From an uncultured Hymenobacter sp. (lineage in GTDB: Bacteria; Bacteroidota; Bacteroidia; Cytophagales; Hymenobacteraceae), in NCBI GenBank assembly GCA_913776615.1, contig CAJYPK010000001.1, forward strand, positions 1-64,000: a stretch of DNA of 64,000 nucleotides, given 5' to 3'. The position numbers and the translations under genes were made by a program. The notes below the pieces were generated by a model. The model did not search any database and was not told where the DNA came from. It saw only the letters and a list, made by a program, of their open reading frames with translations. Position 1 is the stretch's first letter, and each line of letters begins with the position of its first letter. This document shows, one piece after another, positions 41,536 to 49,906 of this stretch.

Positions 41536-42612
41536 TCAAGGCTGCGTATTAAAATGCAGTGCGATAGTCTGCCGAAAAAATGGCTGGCCGACATGAACTG
41601 GCCGCTCTACTACTAAATAACCGCGGAACGTTTTTTCCACCAGTCGCCCATCCACCACCACGCGGTAAAAACCCGGATTTTCTGACATATCGACGTAGCT
41701 GGCGTGTATGCGTCCGTGCGGATCCAGCTTGTTTTCCGCAAGCATAAACTGTTGCCGGGAACTAGGCACCGAATAAGGAGGAATGTGGCAGCTCAGGCTG
41801 CGCTCCTGCAAAGCAAACCGCACTATCGATTGCAGGGTACTATCGCGGCCCGTAAATGTGGCGTTTAGGCTATCCAGCGTAATTCTGTACGTACACCCGC
41901 TCCCAACGGCCTCGACAAGCTTGACGTAGCGGGCGGCAGCAAGGGCAGTAGTCTGCCAGGTATGCGCGGCGCGGGTAGCAACAGGGGCGGCCGCACTCGC
42001 GGCCACCAGTTGCCGCGCCACCCGGGCGACACGCTTGAGGCTCAGTGGTTTTTGCGGAATGGTCGGAGGTAGGGGAACCGAGGCGGCTGGCGGGCCGGCC
42101 TTGAGAGTCGAGAGTTGCTGCTGGCACGCGTACGCCACCACGCGCAGCTGCGCGTTCTGAATTTCCAGCTGTTTCCGCTGCGCAAGCAATTCGGGGCTGG
42201 GCCACCAATCAATCTCGTGGGTAAAGGGAAATAGCGAAGCTTTAACCGCAGTAGGGGCGGCGGGCGTTTGAAAGTTCAGCCCCGACGTCACGGCATTAAT
42301 CCCCGAGGCATTCACGAAAACCAGGCAACCGTTGAGCATAGCCAAGACGCCGGCCTGGTAAGTACGGTGTCTACGGGAGCGCGTAAAAAAGAAGGAAAAT
42401 GTCAGCAGCTCGGATAGAAACAAAGCGATAAGCCGCCATTGCTGCGGGGTAAAAAAGTCCTTCGCCACTACCGACGAAATAACCGCGCAGCATAACCAGA
42501 CAGCTCCAGCCGAGCCAGCTAGGGTATAAAGGCTTCTAGTCGAAAAAAACTCGGTCGGGAGCGTTGGTAAGGGTCCGCCCTGAGTACTGGTAGTAGAAGT
42601 AGAATCAGCCAT
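41536..42612 (-). CDS. Hypothetical membrane-anchored protein
   Basis: A 358-residue protein starting MADSTSTTSTQGGPLPTLP. Three hydrophobic segments lie in about residues 25-105. A helical, possibly coiled-coil, stretch (AQRKQLEIQNAQLRVVAYAC) and a Pro/Ala-rich linker follow. The C-terminal domain is strand-rich and ends QTIALHFNTQP. I do not recognise a family. A longer frame adds 27 residues upstream that look unlike coding sequence. The base composition around it is lower in GC than in neighbouring genes. Confidence 0.65.
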   Translation of the reverse strand: MADSTSTTSTQGGPLPTLPTEFFSTRSLYTLAGSAGAVWLCCAVISSVVAKDFFTPQQWRLIALFLSELLTFSFFFTRSRRHRTYQAGVLAMLNGCLVFVNASGINAVTSGLNFQTPAAPTAVKASLFPFTHEIDWWPSPELLAQRKQLEIQNAQLRVVAYACQQQLSTLKAGPPAASVPLPPTIPQKPLSLKRVARVARQLVAASAAAPVATRAAHTWQTTALAAARYVKLVEAVGSGCTYRITLDSLNATFTGRDSTLQSIVRFALQERSLSCHIPPYSVPSSRQQFMLAENKLDPHGRIHASYVDMSENPGFYRVVVDGRLVEKTFRGYLVVERPVHVGQPFFRQTIALHFNTQP

Positions 42613-42919
42613 GGTAGCGGCCCGTTGATAAGTTAGAAGAGGCAAGATAATAAGTTTATTGTATTTTAACCCATCATCAATGCTGAAAATCAACTGATTC
42701 CCATTATAAATCCACCAGGTATCTTGTCGTATCTGTTTCTTTCGTTACCTTACTGCCCTGCACTGCCCGCTGTTGACCCGGTGTGCCTAGCTAGTGAGCG
42801 ATTGGTATCGCAGGAGTTACGCCAGTACTAGGAAGCGAAGCTGAATTTACAATGCTTGTAATGCGCAGGCCATAAGCCAGCGATACAGGACGTGAACCGA
42901 TACTTAACTCCCAATTTTT

Positions 42920-43522
42920 ATGGATAAGCTCGACCTTAATGAACTGCTCCGATACTTTGTCATCGGACTATTCTTTATGTTACTCAACTACTTAGTCATA
43001 AATCCTAACTGTGTCGCAGAGCAACTAGCGCTTTTCGGCAAGGAAGGCATAGTTTTGCTGTTCTCCGGTATCAGCCTCGTGAGCGGCGCAATCATCTATG
43101 TGCTTTATCGCGCTTTTTTCTACCCTATACTCGTCAACCCCCTCACGACCTGGGTAACGCATAGCCGGCGAAAGATCAAGTTTGTATTGTTTAGGACGCG
43201 CAAACACTGGCCTTGGGAAATTATCCTTATTATGGATAAGAAGCGGTGGAAGGTAACTGGGGATATGTTTACCAAAAACCTTCCAGAATGGGCCAGCCAG
43301 GTGCATTTTCTGTATAATCTGGCTTTTTCCTGTTTAGGAGTGTGGCTTCTGAATAGGTATGTACCCAGTATTTATGTAGGATACGGAAGCCAGAAACTAC
43401 TACTTACTTTTGGGCTGCTTCTGGCTATTGCTCTTTTGCACCACATACGGTATAAGCACTTTGAAACAGAAGTTCTTTATGAACTCGAGCTTATAGAGCG
43501 AGGGTCTAACATCCTTGTTTGA
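42920..43522 (+). CDS. Hypothetical membrane protein
   Basis: This 200-residue protein starts MDKLDLNELLRYFVIGLFFM and has about four hydrophobic segments, with a basic loop (SRRKIKFVLFRTRKHWPWEI). It is rich in Lys, Tyr and Ile and lower in GC than the rest of the window, which suggests later acquisition. It is divergent from the hypothetical membrane protein at 41536, with a 307-bp gap in which I see no clear feature. I do not recognise it. Confidence 0.68.
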   Translation: MDKLDLNELLRYFVIGLFFMLLNYLVINPNCVAEQLALFGKEGIVLLFSGISLVSGAIIYVLYRAFFYPILVNPLTTWVTHSRRKIKFVLFRTRKHWPWEIILIMDKKRWKVTGDMFTKNLPEWASQVHFLYNLAFSCLGVWLLNRYVPSIYVGYGSQKLLLTFGLLLAIALLHHIRYKHFETEVLYELELIERGSNILV

Positions 43523-43539
43523 TACGCTTCACCTGATTA

Positions 43540-43623
43540 AAAAACCCCGTTTTTACACCATCCTTCCAACGCGCCGACATATAGGCCGACGTGTTGGAAG
43601 GATAGTGTAAAAACGGGGTTTTT
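43540..43623. terminator. Long bidirectional terminator hairpin
   Basis: Arms aaaaaccccgtttttacacc and the matching right arm extend for about 32 bases with one or two mismatches, ending in T tracts. It lies between two convergent genes (stops at 43522 and 43646). The arm length is greater than usual for an intrinsic terminator. Confidence 0.75.
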
Positions 43624-43645
43624 GTGTAAAAGCTTCCGTAGCAGC

Positions 43646-44293
43646 TTAGCCTTGCTTAGCTACTACGTTGAAGGTCAAATCAAACGTGTCGTTGATGGCT
43701 TTGTCGCCGATGCTGCTGAAAAACGACTTCGAGCCGTATTTCAGGCCGAACTTGGTGCGGTCGATGGTCGCCTTGCCGCTCACGGCAGCCACGCCGTTTT
43801 TCACGCCGGCCTTGGCGGGGAAGCTGATCGACTGCGTTACGCCCTTGATGGTCATGTTGCCGGTGATGGTCACGTTGTCGGCATCGGCCTTGGCACCGGC
43901 GATGGGCTTGATGCTCGTGATTTTGAAGGTTGCGGTGGGGTTGGTAGCTACGCTGAAGAAGTCGTCGCTGCTCATGTGGCCCACAAACTTGGCGTGGTTC
44001 TCGGCATCGGTGATGTCAGTCGCCTTCATCGTCTTCATGTCAACCACGGCCGAGCCACCCACGATTTGGTTGCCGTTTACTTCCAGCTCGCCGCTGGCAA
44101 ACTGCATGGTGCCTTCGTGGCCGTGCGTTACGGCGGCGCCTTTCCAGCCCAGGGTGCTCAGCTGCGGCTGCAGCTTGTAGGGAACTGCCTTTTTAGCAGC
44201 AGCCGTGCCCGCAGCCGGAGCAACGTGCGCGAAGGTGGCGGGAGCAGCAAGCAGGGCAGCGCCCAGCAGCACGGGCATCAGAATCTTTTTCAT
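43646..44293 (-). CDS. YceI family protein
   Basis: YceI proteins are secreted beta-barrel (lipocalin-like) proteins that bind polyisoprenoids or similar lipids. This 215-residue protein has a signal peptide ending near residue 22 (APATFA). The mature part has LSTLGWKGAAVTHGHEGTMQ, FVGHMSSDDFFSVATNPTAT and GKATIDRTKFGLKYGS, all of the family pattern. A MarR regulator gene lies 67 bp upstream on the same strand and may control it. Confidence 0.92.
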   Translation of the reverse strand: MKKILMPVLLGAALLAAPATFAHVAPAAGTAAAKKAVPYKLQPQLSTLGWKGAAVTHGHEGTMQFASGELEVNGNQIVGGSAVVDMKTMKATDITDAENHAKFVGHMSSDDFFSVATNPTATFKITSIKPIAGAKADADNVTITGNMTIKGVTQSISFPAKAGVKNGVAAVSGKATIDRTKFGLKYGSKSFFSSIGDKAINDTFDLTFNVVAKQG

Positions 44294-44360
44294 GAGTTGG
44301 AATAAAAAGAAAAAAGGGAGTTAGGAGGTCATGGTGACTGGCCCAGGGGCCAGCCAATTA

Positions 44361-44816
44361 TTATGCCCGAATTTTATCGAGCAGGTAGTTAAGCTGTTCA
44401 AACTCGCTGTCGCTGAGAGTATTCATGCCAGTCTGAGCGGCCACGAGCACCCCGCTGTCGTCGATCTGGCGCAGCAGGTCCAGGCCGGCGGCAGTGATGC
44501 GGATATCGACGGCCCGGCGGTTGCCGGGGCACACGGTACGCGTCACCAGCTTCTTCTCCTCCAGCTTGTCCACGATGCGCGAGGCGTTACTGGTTTTATC
44601 CAGCATGCGGTCGATGAGCAGGGCCACGGTGGCGGGCTTGGGGTGCTGCCCACGCAAGATGCGCAGCACGTTAAATTGCGGCAGTGTAACGCCGTACGGG
44701 CGAAACGCCGCAGCTTGCCGCAGCGAGAGCCAGCCCGACGTGAACACGATGTTCAAATAGGCTTTTTGGCCTTCACTTTGGAAAGAGGTTTGCTTTATTT
44801 CGTCTTCGAGGCGCAC
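44361..44816 (-). CDS. MarR-family transcriptional regulator
   Basis: A 151-residue winged-helix regulator of the MarR type. It has the helical N-terminus LRQAAAFRPYGVTLPQFNVL and the recognition-helix region KTSNASRIVDKLEEKKLVTR. The wing NRRAVDIRITAAGLDLLRQI follows. It is transcribed just before the YceI gene, and a likely operator lies between its own -33 and -7 elements. The effector is unknown. Confidence 0.9.
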   Translation of the reverse strand: MRLEDEIKQTSFQSEGQKAYLNIVFTSGWLSLRQAAAFRPYGVTLPQFNVLRILRGQHPKPATVALLIDRMLDKTSNASRIVDKLEEKKLVTRTVCPGNRRAVDIRITAAGLDLLRQIDDSGVLVAAQTGMNTLSDSEFEQLNYLLDKIRA

Positions 44817-44838
44817 GGTGTTTTCTGGATTGCGAATG

Positions 44839-44870
44839 CAAATTTAGTGTACATACATTAAATGTAGCAA
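44839..44870 (-). promoter_or_regulatory. Promoter of the MarR gene (TTG-N21-TAAATTTG)
   Basis: On the minus strand TTG at 44870-44868 is followed by TAAATTTG at 44846-44839, with 21 bases between them. It lies 22 bp before the ATG at 44816. The palindrome at 44854-44866 lies between the two elements. Confidence 0.55.
44854..44866. promoter_or_regulatory. Probable MarR operator
   Basis: tacattaaatgta is a perfect palindrome around one central base. It lies exactly between the -33 and -7 elements of the MarR gene, so binding would block the polymerase. Autoregulation is usual in this family. Confidence 0.5.
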
Positions 44871-44963
44871 CATTGTTCGTTGCTTTTACCAACTTTTTTT
44901 TTGCTGCGTAGAAGGCGATGGCTGGGCTTGCCCCCAGAACTTTACTTTTTCTTTCGACACCTT

Positions 44964-45533
44964 ATGCGCTTTTCTTCTCTCTTCGCCACCGCGCTGCTGG
45001 GCGCCACGCTGTCGCTGGCTGCGCAGCCGGGCCACGCTCAGTCGGGCGGCACCCCCATCCGCCCCAACCGCAATGCGCAATTTGTGTTTCGGGATGGGGA
45101 AGTGGTGCAGCGCCTGGGCACGCAGATTACCCCCCTCGCGCAAAACGTGCGTCTGCCCAACGGCACTAAAATCAACGTCAAGAGCGGCATCGTGGAGTTT
45201 CCCGGCGGTAAAATCACCAGTCTCCACGAGGGCGACTACATCAACGCGGAGGGCGGCATCGTGTTTGGCACGCCAGCCAGCGCAGCGGCCGCCCGCGGCG
45301 ACAACTCGGTAGCCGCCGATGCCAAGTTCGACAAGTACGTGCAGGTGGGCACGGCCCCTACTACCGTGATGGGCGACGCGCCCAACGAGCGCGAGCAGCT
45401 GCTCATGCACGAGGTAGAGCTGCTGAACCGCAAGGTGGCCCTGCTGCAGCAAACGCACCCCAACGCCCCCAATACCGAGGTGGTTGACCGGCAATTGCAG
45501 GAGCTCGACGCCAAGCTTAAAACGCTGAAATAA
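44964..45533 (+). CDS. Secreted DUF6799-like protein
   Basis: This 189-residue protein has a signal peptide (MRFSSLFATALLGATLSLAA, cleaved near residue 26, GHAQ). The mature part has short beta repeats built on degenerate units of the kind LPNGTKINVKSGIVEFPGGK, with EGDYINAEGGIV, which recall DUF6799. The C-terminus is helical (EREQLLMHEVELLNRKVALL). The role is unknown. I start at 44964 because the longer frame lacks a signal peptide at its start. Confidence 0.72.
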   Translation: MRFSSLFATALLGATLSLAAQPGHAQSGGTPIRPNRNAQFVFRDGEVVQRLGTQITPLAQNVRLPNGTKINVKSGIVEFPGGKITSLHEGDYINAEGGIVFGTPASAAAARGDNSVAADAKFDKYVQVGTAPTTVMGDAPNEREQLLMHEVELLNRKVALLQQTHPNAPNTEVVDRQLQELDAKLKTLK

Positions 45534-45545
45534 TCCTCCGAACAC

Positions 45546-46601
45546 CTACCCTCCCGCGCCAGTCAGGCGGCTGCCCGAGTTAGGGTGGCCGCCTTTTTCG
45601 GTTTCAAATAGCTCGCCCGCTTCTTCGTGCACCAGCTTAAACGGCTCGTGGCGCAGGATGAGGAAGCCGTCGAGGTCGTGTACCTCGGCCAGGGCGCTCA
45701 CTTGCAGCGCCGACCAGATGCCAAGCGAGGTTTCGACCATGCAGCCCAGCATGGGCAGCAGGCCGTAGGCGCGGGTTTGGCGCAGCAGCTCAATCCCGCG
45801 CTGGTAGCCGCCCGCCTTCATCAACTTCACGTTGACGCCGTGAAACTGCCGGGCGATTTCTTCGAAATCGGCCTCGTCGGTCACCGACTCGTCGGCGATG
45901 AGCGGCAGGCCGGCGCGGGGGCGCAGGTAGCGATAGTCGGCGGCGCAGGCAGCGGGCAGGGGCTGCTCCAGCAGCTGGAGGCGCAGGCCGGGCACGGCGG
46001 CCGTTTGCTCCAGAAAGCGCAGCAGGCTATCGGCATCGGGCCAGGCCTCATTGCCATCCACGAGTAGTGGGCGGCCGGGCAGGGCGGCGGCCACGGCCCG
46101 CAGCAAGGCAAGCCCATCTTCTTGATTTACTTTTATTTTCAGCAGCCGAAAGCGCTCGGCCCGGTGCTCGGCCAGGAAAGCCGCCACCTCGCCCGGCTCC
46201 ATAATGGGCAGCGAAAATGCCGTGGCCGTGTGCGAGTTGGGCGGCGGCACGCCCAGCCACCGCCACACCGGCTGCCCGGCGCGGGCGGCCAGGCAGTGGG
46301 TGAGCGCCGCTTCGAGTGCAAAGCGCAGGGCGTGGGCTACCGGCCGGGCGGCCAGCAGCGCCGTCAGCTCGGGCAGGGTATCGGCCTGAGCCAGGCCGTG
46401 GGCCAGCAAGTCCTCGAACTGGGCTTGCAGCAGGGCCGGCGACTCGCCGTAGCGCACGTTGGGCGCGGCCTCCCCGCGGCCGCTGGCCTCGCCCTGGGTG
46501 GCTTGCAGCACGAGGTTGGTTTTGGCCGCCGAGGCGTTGCGCGCGATTTTCCAGAGGTAGCTCAGCGGCAGGTCGTGAGTGGTGAGGGTCCAGATAGTCA
46601 T
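45546..46601 (-). CDS. Dipeptide epimerase (L-Ala-D/L-Glu epimerase-like)
   Basis: An enolase-superfamily enzyme that epimerises dipeptides, typically from recycled cell-wall peptides. The 351-residue protein has K155 and K157 in LLKIKVN, metal ligands D182 (VDGNEAW), E212 (LEQP) and D237 (IADESV), and K259 in VNVKLMKAGGY. The N-terminal RNASAAKTNLVLQ and the C-terminal ETSLGIWSALQVSALAEVHD also fit this branch. MenC also belongs to the superfamily, but these segments favour a dipeptide epimerase, and it is far from the men genes. Confidence 0.88.
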   Translation of the reverse strand: MTIWTLTTHDLPLSYLWKIARNASAAKTNLVLQATQGEASGRGEAAPNVRYGESPALLQAQFEDLLAHGLAQADTLPELTALLAARPVAHALRFALEAALTHCLAARAGQPVWRWLGVPPPNSHTATAFSLPIMEPGEVAAFLAEHRAERFRLLKIKVNQEDGLALLRAVAAALPGRPLLVDGNEAWPDADSLLRFLEQTAAVPGLRLQLLEQPLPAACAADYRYLRPRAGLPLIADESVTDEADFEEIARQFHGVNVKLMKAGGYQRGIELLRQTRAYGLLPMLGCMVETSLGIWSALQVSALAEVHDLDGFLILRHEPFKLVHEEAGELFETEKGGHPNSGSRLTGAGG

Positions 46602-46773
46602 GAAGCGGGCGGCGGGCGAGTGGCGCTACAAAGGTGATACAGCTGCGGTCATAAATCTGACTTTGTGACGACTAAAAGTATTTAGCCGCCGTCTTGCGAA
46701 CGGTCCGCCGCCCAGGTTTCGGCCCGCCGTGCCGTACTTTGATGCCTGTTTTCAGTTCGCTTTCATTTAGTGC

Positions 46774-48243
46774 ATGAAGTTTTCCCGCTCTGCCTGGCTG
46801 GCCCTGTTTCTAACGGTAGTGGCCGCCGTGCTCACGTACCTATCTATCCATCAACTTGCTACGCTGGCTACTCCGACGTTGGGTGGACTTCCGGCTCCTG
46901 AAACCCCGGCCGCCGGGCAGCCGCTGGCCACCGCCGCCACCGTAGCCCGCTGGCTGGCCCTGGGCGCGCTGGCGCTTTTCGTGGCGCCGCGCCGCTCGCT
47001 CACCGGCTGGATAGTAGTGGCCATGCTGGCGGGCATTGAGCTGGGCCACGATGTGCCAGCCGTGGCGCTCAACCTGAAAGTACTGAGCGACGCCTTTCTG
47101 CGCCTGGTAAAAACCATTATCGCGCCGCTGGTATTCGCCACCCTGGTGGTGGGCATTGCCGGCCACGCCAATCTCAAGCAGGTGGGTCGTATGGGCCTCA
47201 AGGCGCTGGTGTACTTTGAGGTCGTGACCACGTTTGCCCTGCTTATCGGGCTGGCGGCCATCAACTTCACCAAGGCCGGGGTGGGCATCAAGCACACCGC
47301 CATCGCCGAGAAAAGCGACGCGCTGGCCGCCGCCGCCCCGCAGTCGGTGGCCGACATCATCCTGCACATCTTCCCCGAAAACATTGCCAAGTCGGTGGCC
47401 GAAGGGCAGGTGCTGCAAGTGGTAGTGTTCGCCATCATCTTCGCCATCGGCCTGGCCCTCACACCCGAAAAGCCCCGCCGCGTGATGCTGGATTTCTGCG
47501 AGAGCCTCTCGGAAGTGATGTTTAAATTTACCAACGTGGTGATGTACTTCGCCCCGCTGGGCGTGGGCGGGGCCATGGCCTACACCGTGGCCAAGCTGGG
47601 CTTCGGGCCGCTGCTCAACGCCTTTCAGTTGCTGCTTACGCTCTACGGCGCGCTCATTGCCTTCGTACTGCTGATTTTGCTGCCGGTGGCGCTGCTTATG
47701 CGCATTCCGCTGCGCCGCTTCGTAGCGGCCGTGGCCGAGCCGGTGAGCATCGCCTTTGCCACCACGAGCAGCGAGGCGGCCCTGCCGCGGGCGATGGAAG
47801 CCATGGAAAGCATCGGGGTGCCGCGCCGCATTGTGGCCTTCGTAATGCCCACGGGCTACTCGTTTAACCTCGACGGCACCACGCTCTACCTCTCGCTGGC
47901 GGCCGTGTTCGTGGCCCAGGCGGCGGGCATCACGCTGTCGGTTGGCGACCAGATGCTGTTGGTTTTCACGCTCATGCTCACTAGCAAAGGCGTGGCCGGG
48001 GTACCCCGCGCCTCGCTCGTAATCTTGCTGGCAACGTTACCTTCGTTTAACCTGCCGCCCTGGCCGGTATTCATCATCCTGGGCATCGACGCGCTCATGG
48101 ACATGGCCCGCACGGCCGTGAACGTACTCGGCAACTGCCTGGCCTCGGCCGTCGTAGCTCGCTGGGAAGGAGAGTTCATTGATAACTACGAAGCCCCGGC
48201 CGATCTGCTGGCGCCCGAGCCGGCACCGACCGCCGGCCATTGA
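46774..48243 (+). CDS. Dicarboxylate/amino acid:cation symporter
   Basis: A 489-residue member of the DAACS (GltP/DctA-like) family, importing glutamate, aspartate or C4-dicarboxylates with H+ or Na+. The conserved serine-rich hairpin TSSEAALPRAMEAMESIGVP and the motif GYSFNLDGTTLYLSLA are present, as is the late SKGVAGVPRASLVILLATL. The N-terminus is extended by about 80 residues with two extra hydrophobic segments. Which substrate is carried cannot be read from the sequence. Confidence 0.92.
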   Translation: MKFSRSAWLALFLTVVAAVLTYLSIHQLATLATPTLGGLPAPETPAAGQPLATAATVARWLALGALALFVAPRRSLTGWIVVAMLAGIELGHDVPAVALNLKVLSDAFLRLVKTIIAPLVFATLVVGIAGHANLKQVGRMGLKALVYFEVVTTFALLIGLAAINFTKAGVGIKHTAIAEKSDALAAAAPQSVADIILHIFPENIAKSVAEGQVLQVVVFAIIFAIGLALTPEKPRRVMLDFCESLSEVMFKFTNVVMYFAPLGVGGAMAYTVAKLGFGPLLNAFQLLLTLYGALIAFVLLILLPVALLMRIPLRRFVAAVAEPVSIAFATTSSEAALPRAMEAMESIGVPRRIVAFVMPTGYSFNLDGTTLYLSLAAVFVAQAAGITLSVGDQMLLVFTLMLTSKGVAGVPRASLVILLATLPSFNLPPWPVFIILGIDALMDMARTAVNVLGNCLASAVVARWEGEFIDNYEAPADLLAPEPAPTAGH

Positions 48244-48445
48244 GCCACCCCGCCGAAATAGTACTTTTCGGGCGATTTTAATCGGAATACACCTCAGCTA
48301 CTTACGCAAAAAAGACGACTACCTATAACGATAACTGACCGCCTATCATTACCTTAGCAAATAATTTTAAGCCCCGCCCTACTTTCTTTCTGATATCTAA
48401 CGTCGTCTTGGCATAATTCAACTACCAGCTCCGTCTGACACCTGT

Positions 48446-49099
48446 ATGAAACTATATTTTCCCGCTGGCCGTGCTCTTTGGCTGACAACTCTCGCGCTGG
48501 CCAGCCTCGGGGCCTGTAAGTCGGTAAAAGGCACGTTTTCGGCCACGCCCACGGCCACCATCAGCAAGCGCCTGCCGCCGCTGGAAATCACCGCCGACCC
48601 CGGCCCCCTGGCCATGAACGACGGTGCCCTGCCCGAAGACCCGCTGCGCCTCTTCAAAGCCGAGTTGCAACGCAACGTACTGGAGCCCACCGATACCGCT
48701 ACCTACGGCTACGCCCGCTTGGTCGTAACCAAAGTAAAAACCGTGCGCACCGGCCGCAGCCTGCAAGCTGCCCAGGTTATCACTTTCTTGATTCCCAGTA
48801 TTTTCGGCGCGCCCCTGGAATGGTATAAGACCGACCTGCAAGCCGAGGTACAAATGATGAACGCCAACGGCGAGCTGCTGGGCACCTACACCGGCAAGGG
48901 TACTTCCAACGTGAAAGTGGCCATGTACAGCGGCTACTCGCAGACCGAAGCCCCGCGCCTGGCCGACGTAATCGCCCTGCGTGAGGCCCTGGCCCAGATT
49001 CGGCCGCAGCTTGATACGGCCTCGAACCGCCTGCGCCCGCTCATGATGGCCGGTGGCCAGGTAAACAACCCCACTCTGCCCGGCAGCAGCAAGCAGTAG
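48446..49099 (+). CDS. Hypothetical lipoprotein
   Basis: This 217-residue protein has a signal peptide with the lipobox LGAC (LALASLGACKSVKG), so it should be a lipoprotein. The mature part has mixed strands and helices with VTKVKTVRTGRSLQAAQVIT and QTEAPRLADVIALREALAQI. I do not recognise a family. The 202-bp gap before it (48244-48445) is AT-rich and shows nothing I can name. Confidence 0.75.
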   Translation: MKLYFPAGRALWLTTLALASLGACKSVKGTFSATPTATISKRLPPLEITADPGPLAMNDGALPEDPLRLFKAELQRNVLEPTDTATYGYARLVVTKVKTVRTGRSLQAAQVITFLIPSIFGAPLEWYKTDLQAEVQMMNANGELLGTYTGKGTSNVKVAMYSGYSQTEAPRLADVIALREALAQIRPQLDTASNRLRPLMMAGGQVNNPTLPGSSKQ

Positions 49100-49125
49100 T
49101 TTTGTAGTGGCTTCAGCCACTGCGT

Positions 49126-49173
49126 AGCCCGGCTTCGGCACGGTGCCATGCGGGCACTGCCGGGGCCGGGTTT
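49126..49173 (+). terminator. Possible terminator after the lipoprotein gene
   Basis: agcccggc/gccgggtttt flank a second small hairpin, 27 bp past the stop at 49099. The stem is imperfect. Confidence 0.4.
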
Positions 49174-49189
49174 TGCGTTAGCTTGAATT

Positions 49190-49861
49190 ATGAAGATTTT
49201 TTTCCGCTGCGCGGCCTTCGCGCCCCTGGTGGCCCTGGCGGCCGGCTGCTGCGCCAACAATACCTGCAACTGCGACGACTTGCAGGCCGATTCGCTGTAC
49301 CTGGTGCTGAAAGATGCGCCCAGCGCCGGAGTAGCCAACGATACGACCTACTTTACCGCTGCCCAGCTAGATACGGTGTATCTACAGCGCTACGCCACGG
49401 CTAAGCCCGCCCAGCCGGCTACGGCTACGACGCCCGCCATTGCGGCCCAGCCCGAGGGGGCGCTTTCGGCACCGATTACCATCATCCGGGCGCAGCAGGC
49501 CAACGTAAATAGTGCGCTACTACGCAAGCTAGCCAGGGCCAATCTGCCAACCACTACGCTCGTCATCAGCAACAACACTCCTTTCGCACCGGGCACCACC
49601 GGGGGTAAGCTCGACGCCTTCAACTATCTGCTCACGGTGCAGGATCGCTCGGTGAAGTCCCCGCGCCGCCTCTACACGTTTACGTTTAAAAATATTGCGC
49701 TGCAAGGCCAGTACGCCGGCGATGGCTGCTGTACGTGCTACGAGAATACTCAAAAACAATTTCAGCTGGTAGGGCGCGCTACGCGCACTATCAACGTAAC
49801 TGAAGCGGGCAGCGCGGGGGCTAAGACGCCCGTTCCCGTCATCATTAGCAAGCTCGATTAA
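49190..49861 (+). CDS. Cysteine-rich hypothetical lipoprotein
   Basis: A 223-residue protein with a signal peptide and the lipobox LAAGC (C20). The residues next to it are unusually cysteine-rich (GCCANNTCNCDD: C20, C21, C26, C28). A second cluster, GDGCCTCYEN, supplies C180, C181 and C183. The clusters could bind metal or form disulfides. The middle part is an Ala/Thr/Pro-rich loop followed by strands. I do not recognise it. Confidence 0.7.
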   Translation: MKIFFRCAAFAPLVALAAGCCANNTCNCDDLQADSLYLVLKDAPSAGVANDTTYFTAAQLDTVYLQRYATAKPAQPATATTPAIAAQPEGALSAPITIIRAQQANVNSALLRKLARANLPTTTLVISNNTPFAPGTTGGKLDAFNYLLTVQDRSVKSPRRLYTFTFKNIALQGQYAGDGCCTCYENTQKQFQLVGRATRTINVTEAGSAGAKTPVPVIISKLD

Positions 49862-49906
49862 GCTGGCAGTTCGCCGGCCGCCTACGCCTCTACCTTCCCT
49901 TACTTT

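Noticed and set aside
45546..46601. The enolase-superfamily gene as menC, to complete the menaquinone pathway.
   Set aside because: Its N- and C-terminal segments fit dipeptide epimerases better, and it lies 31 kb from the men genes.
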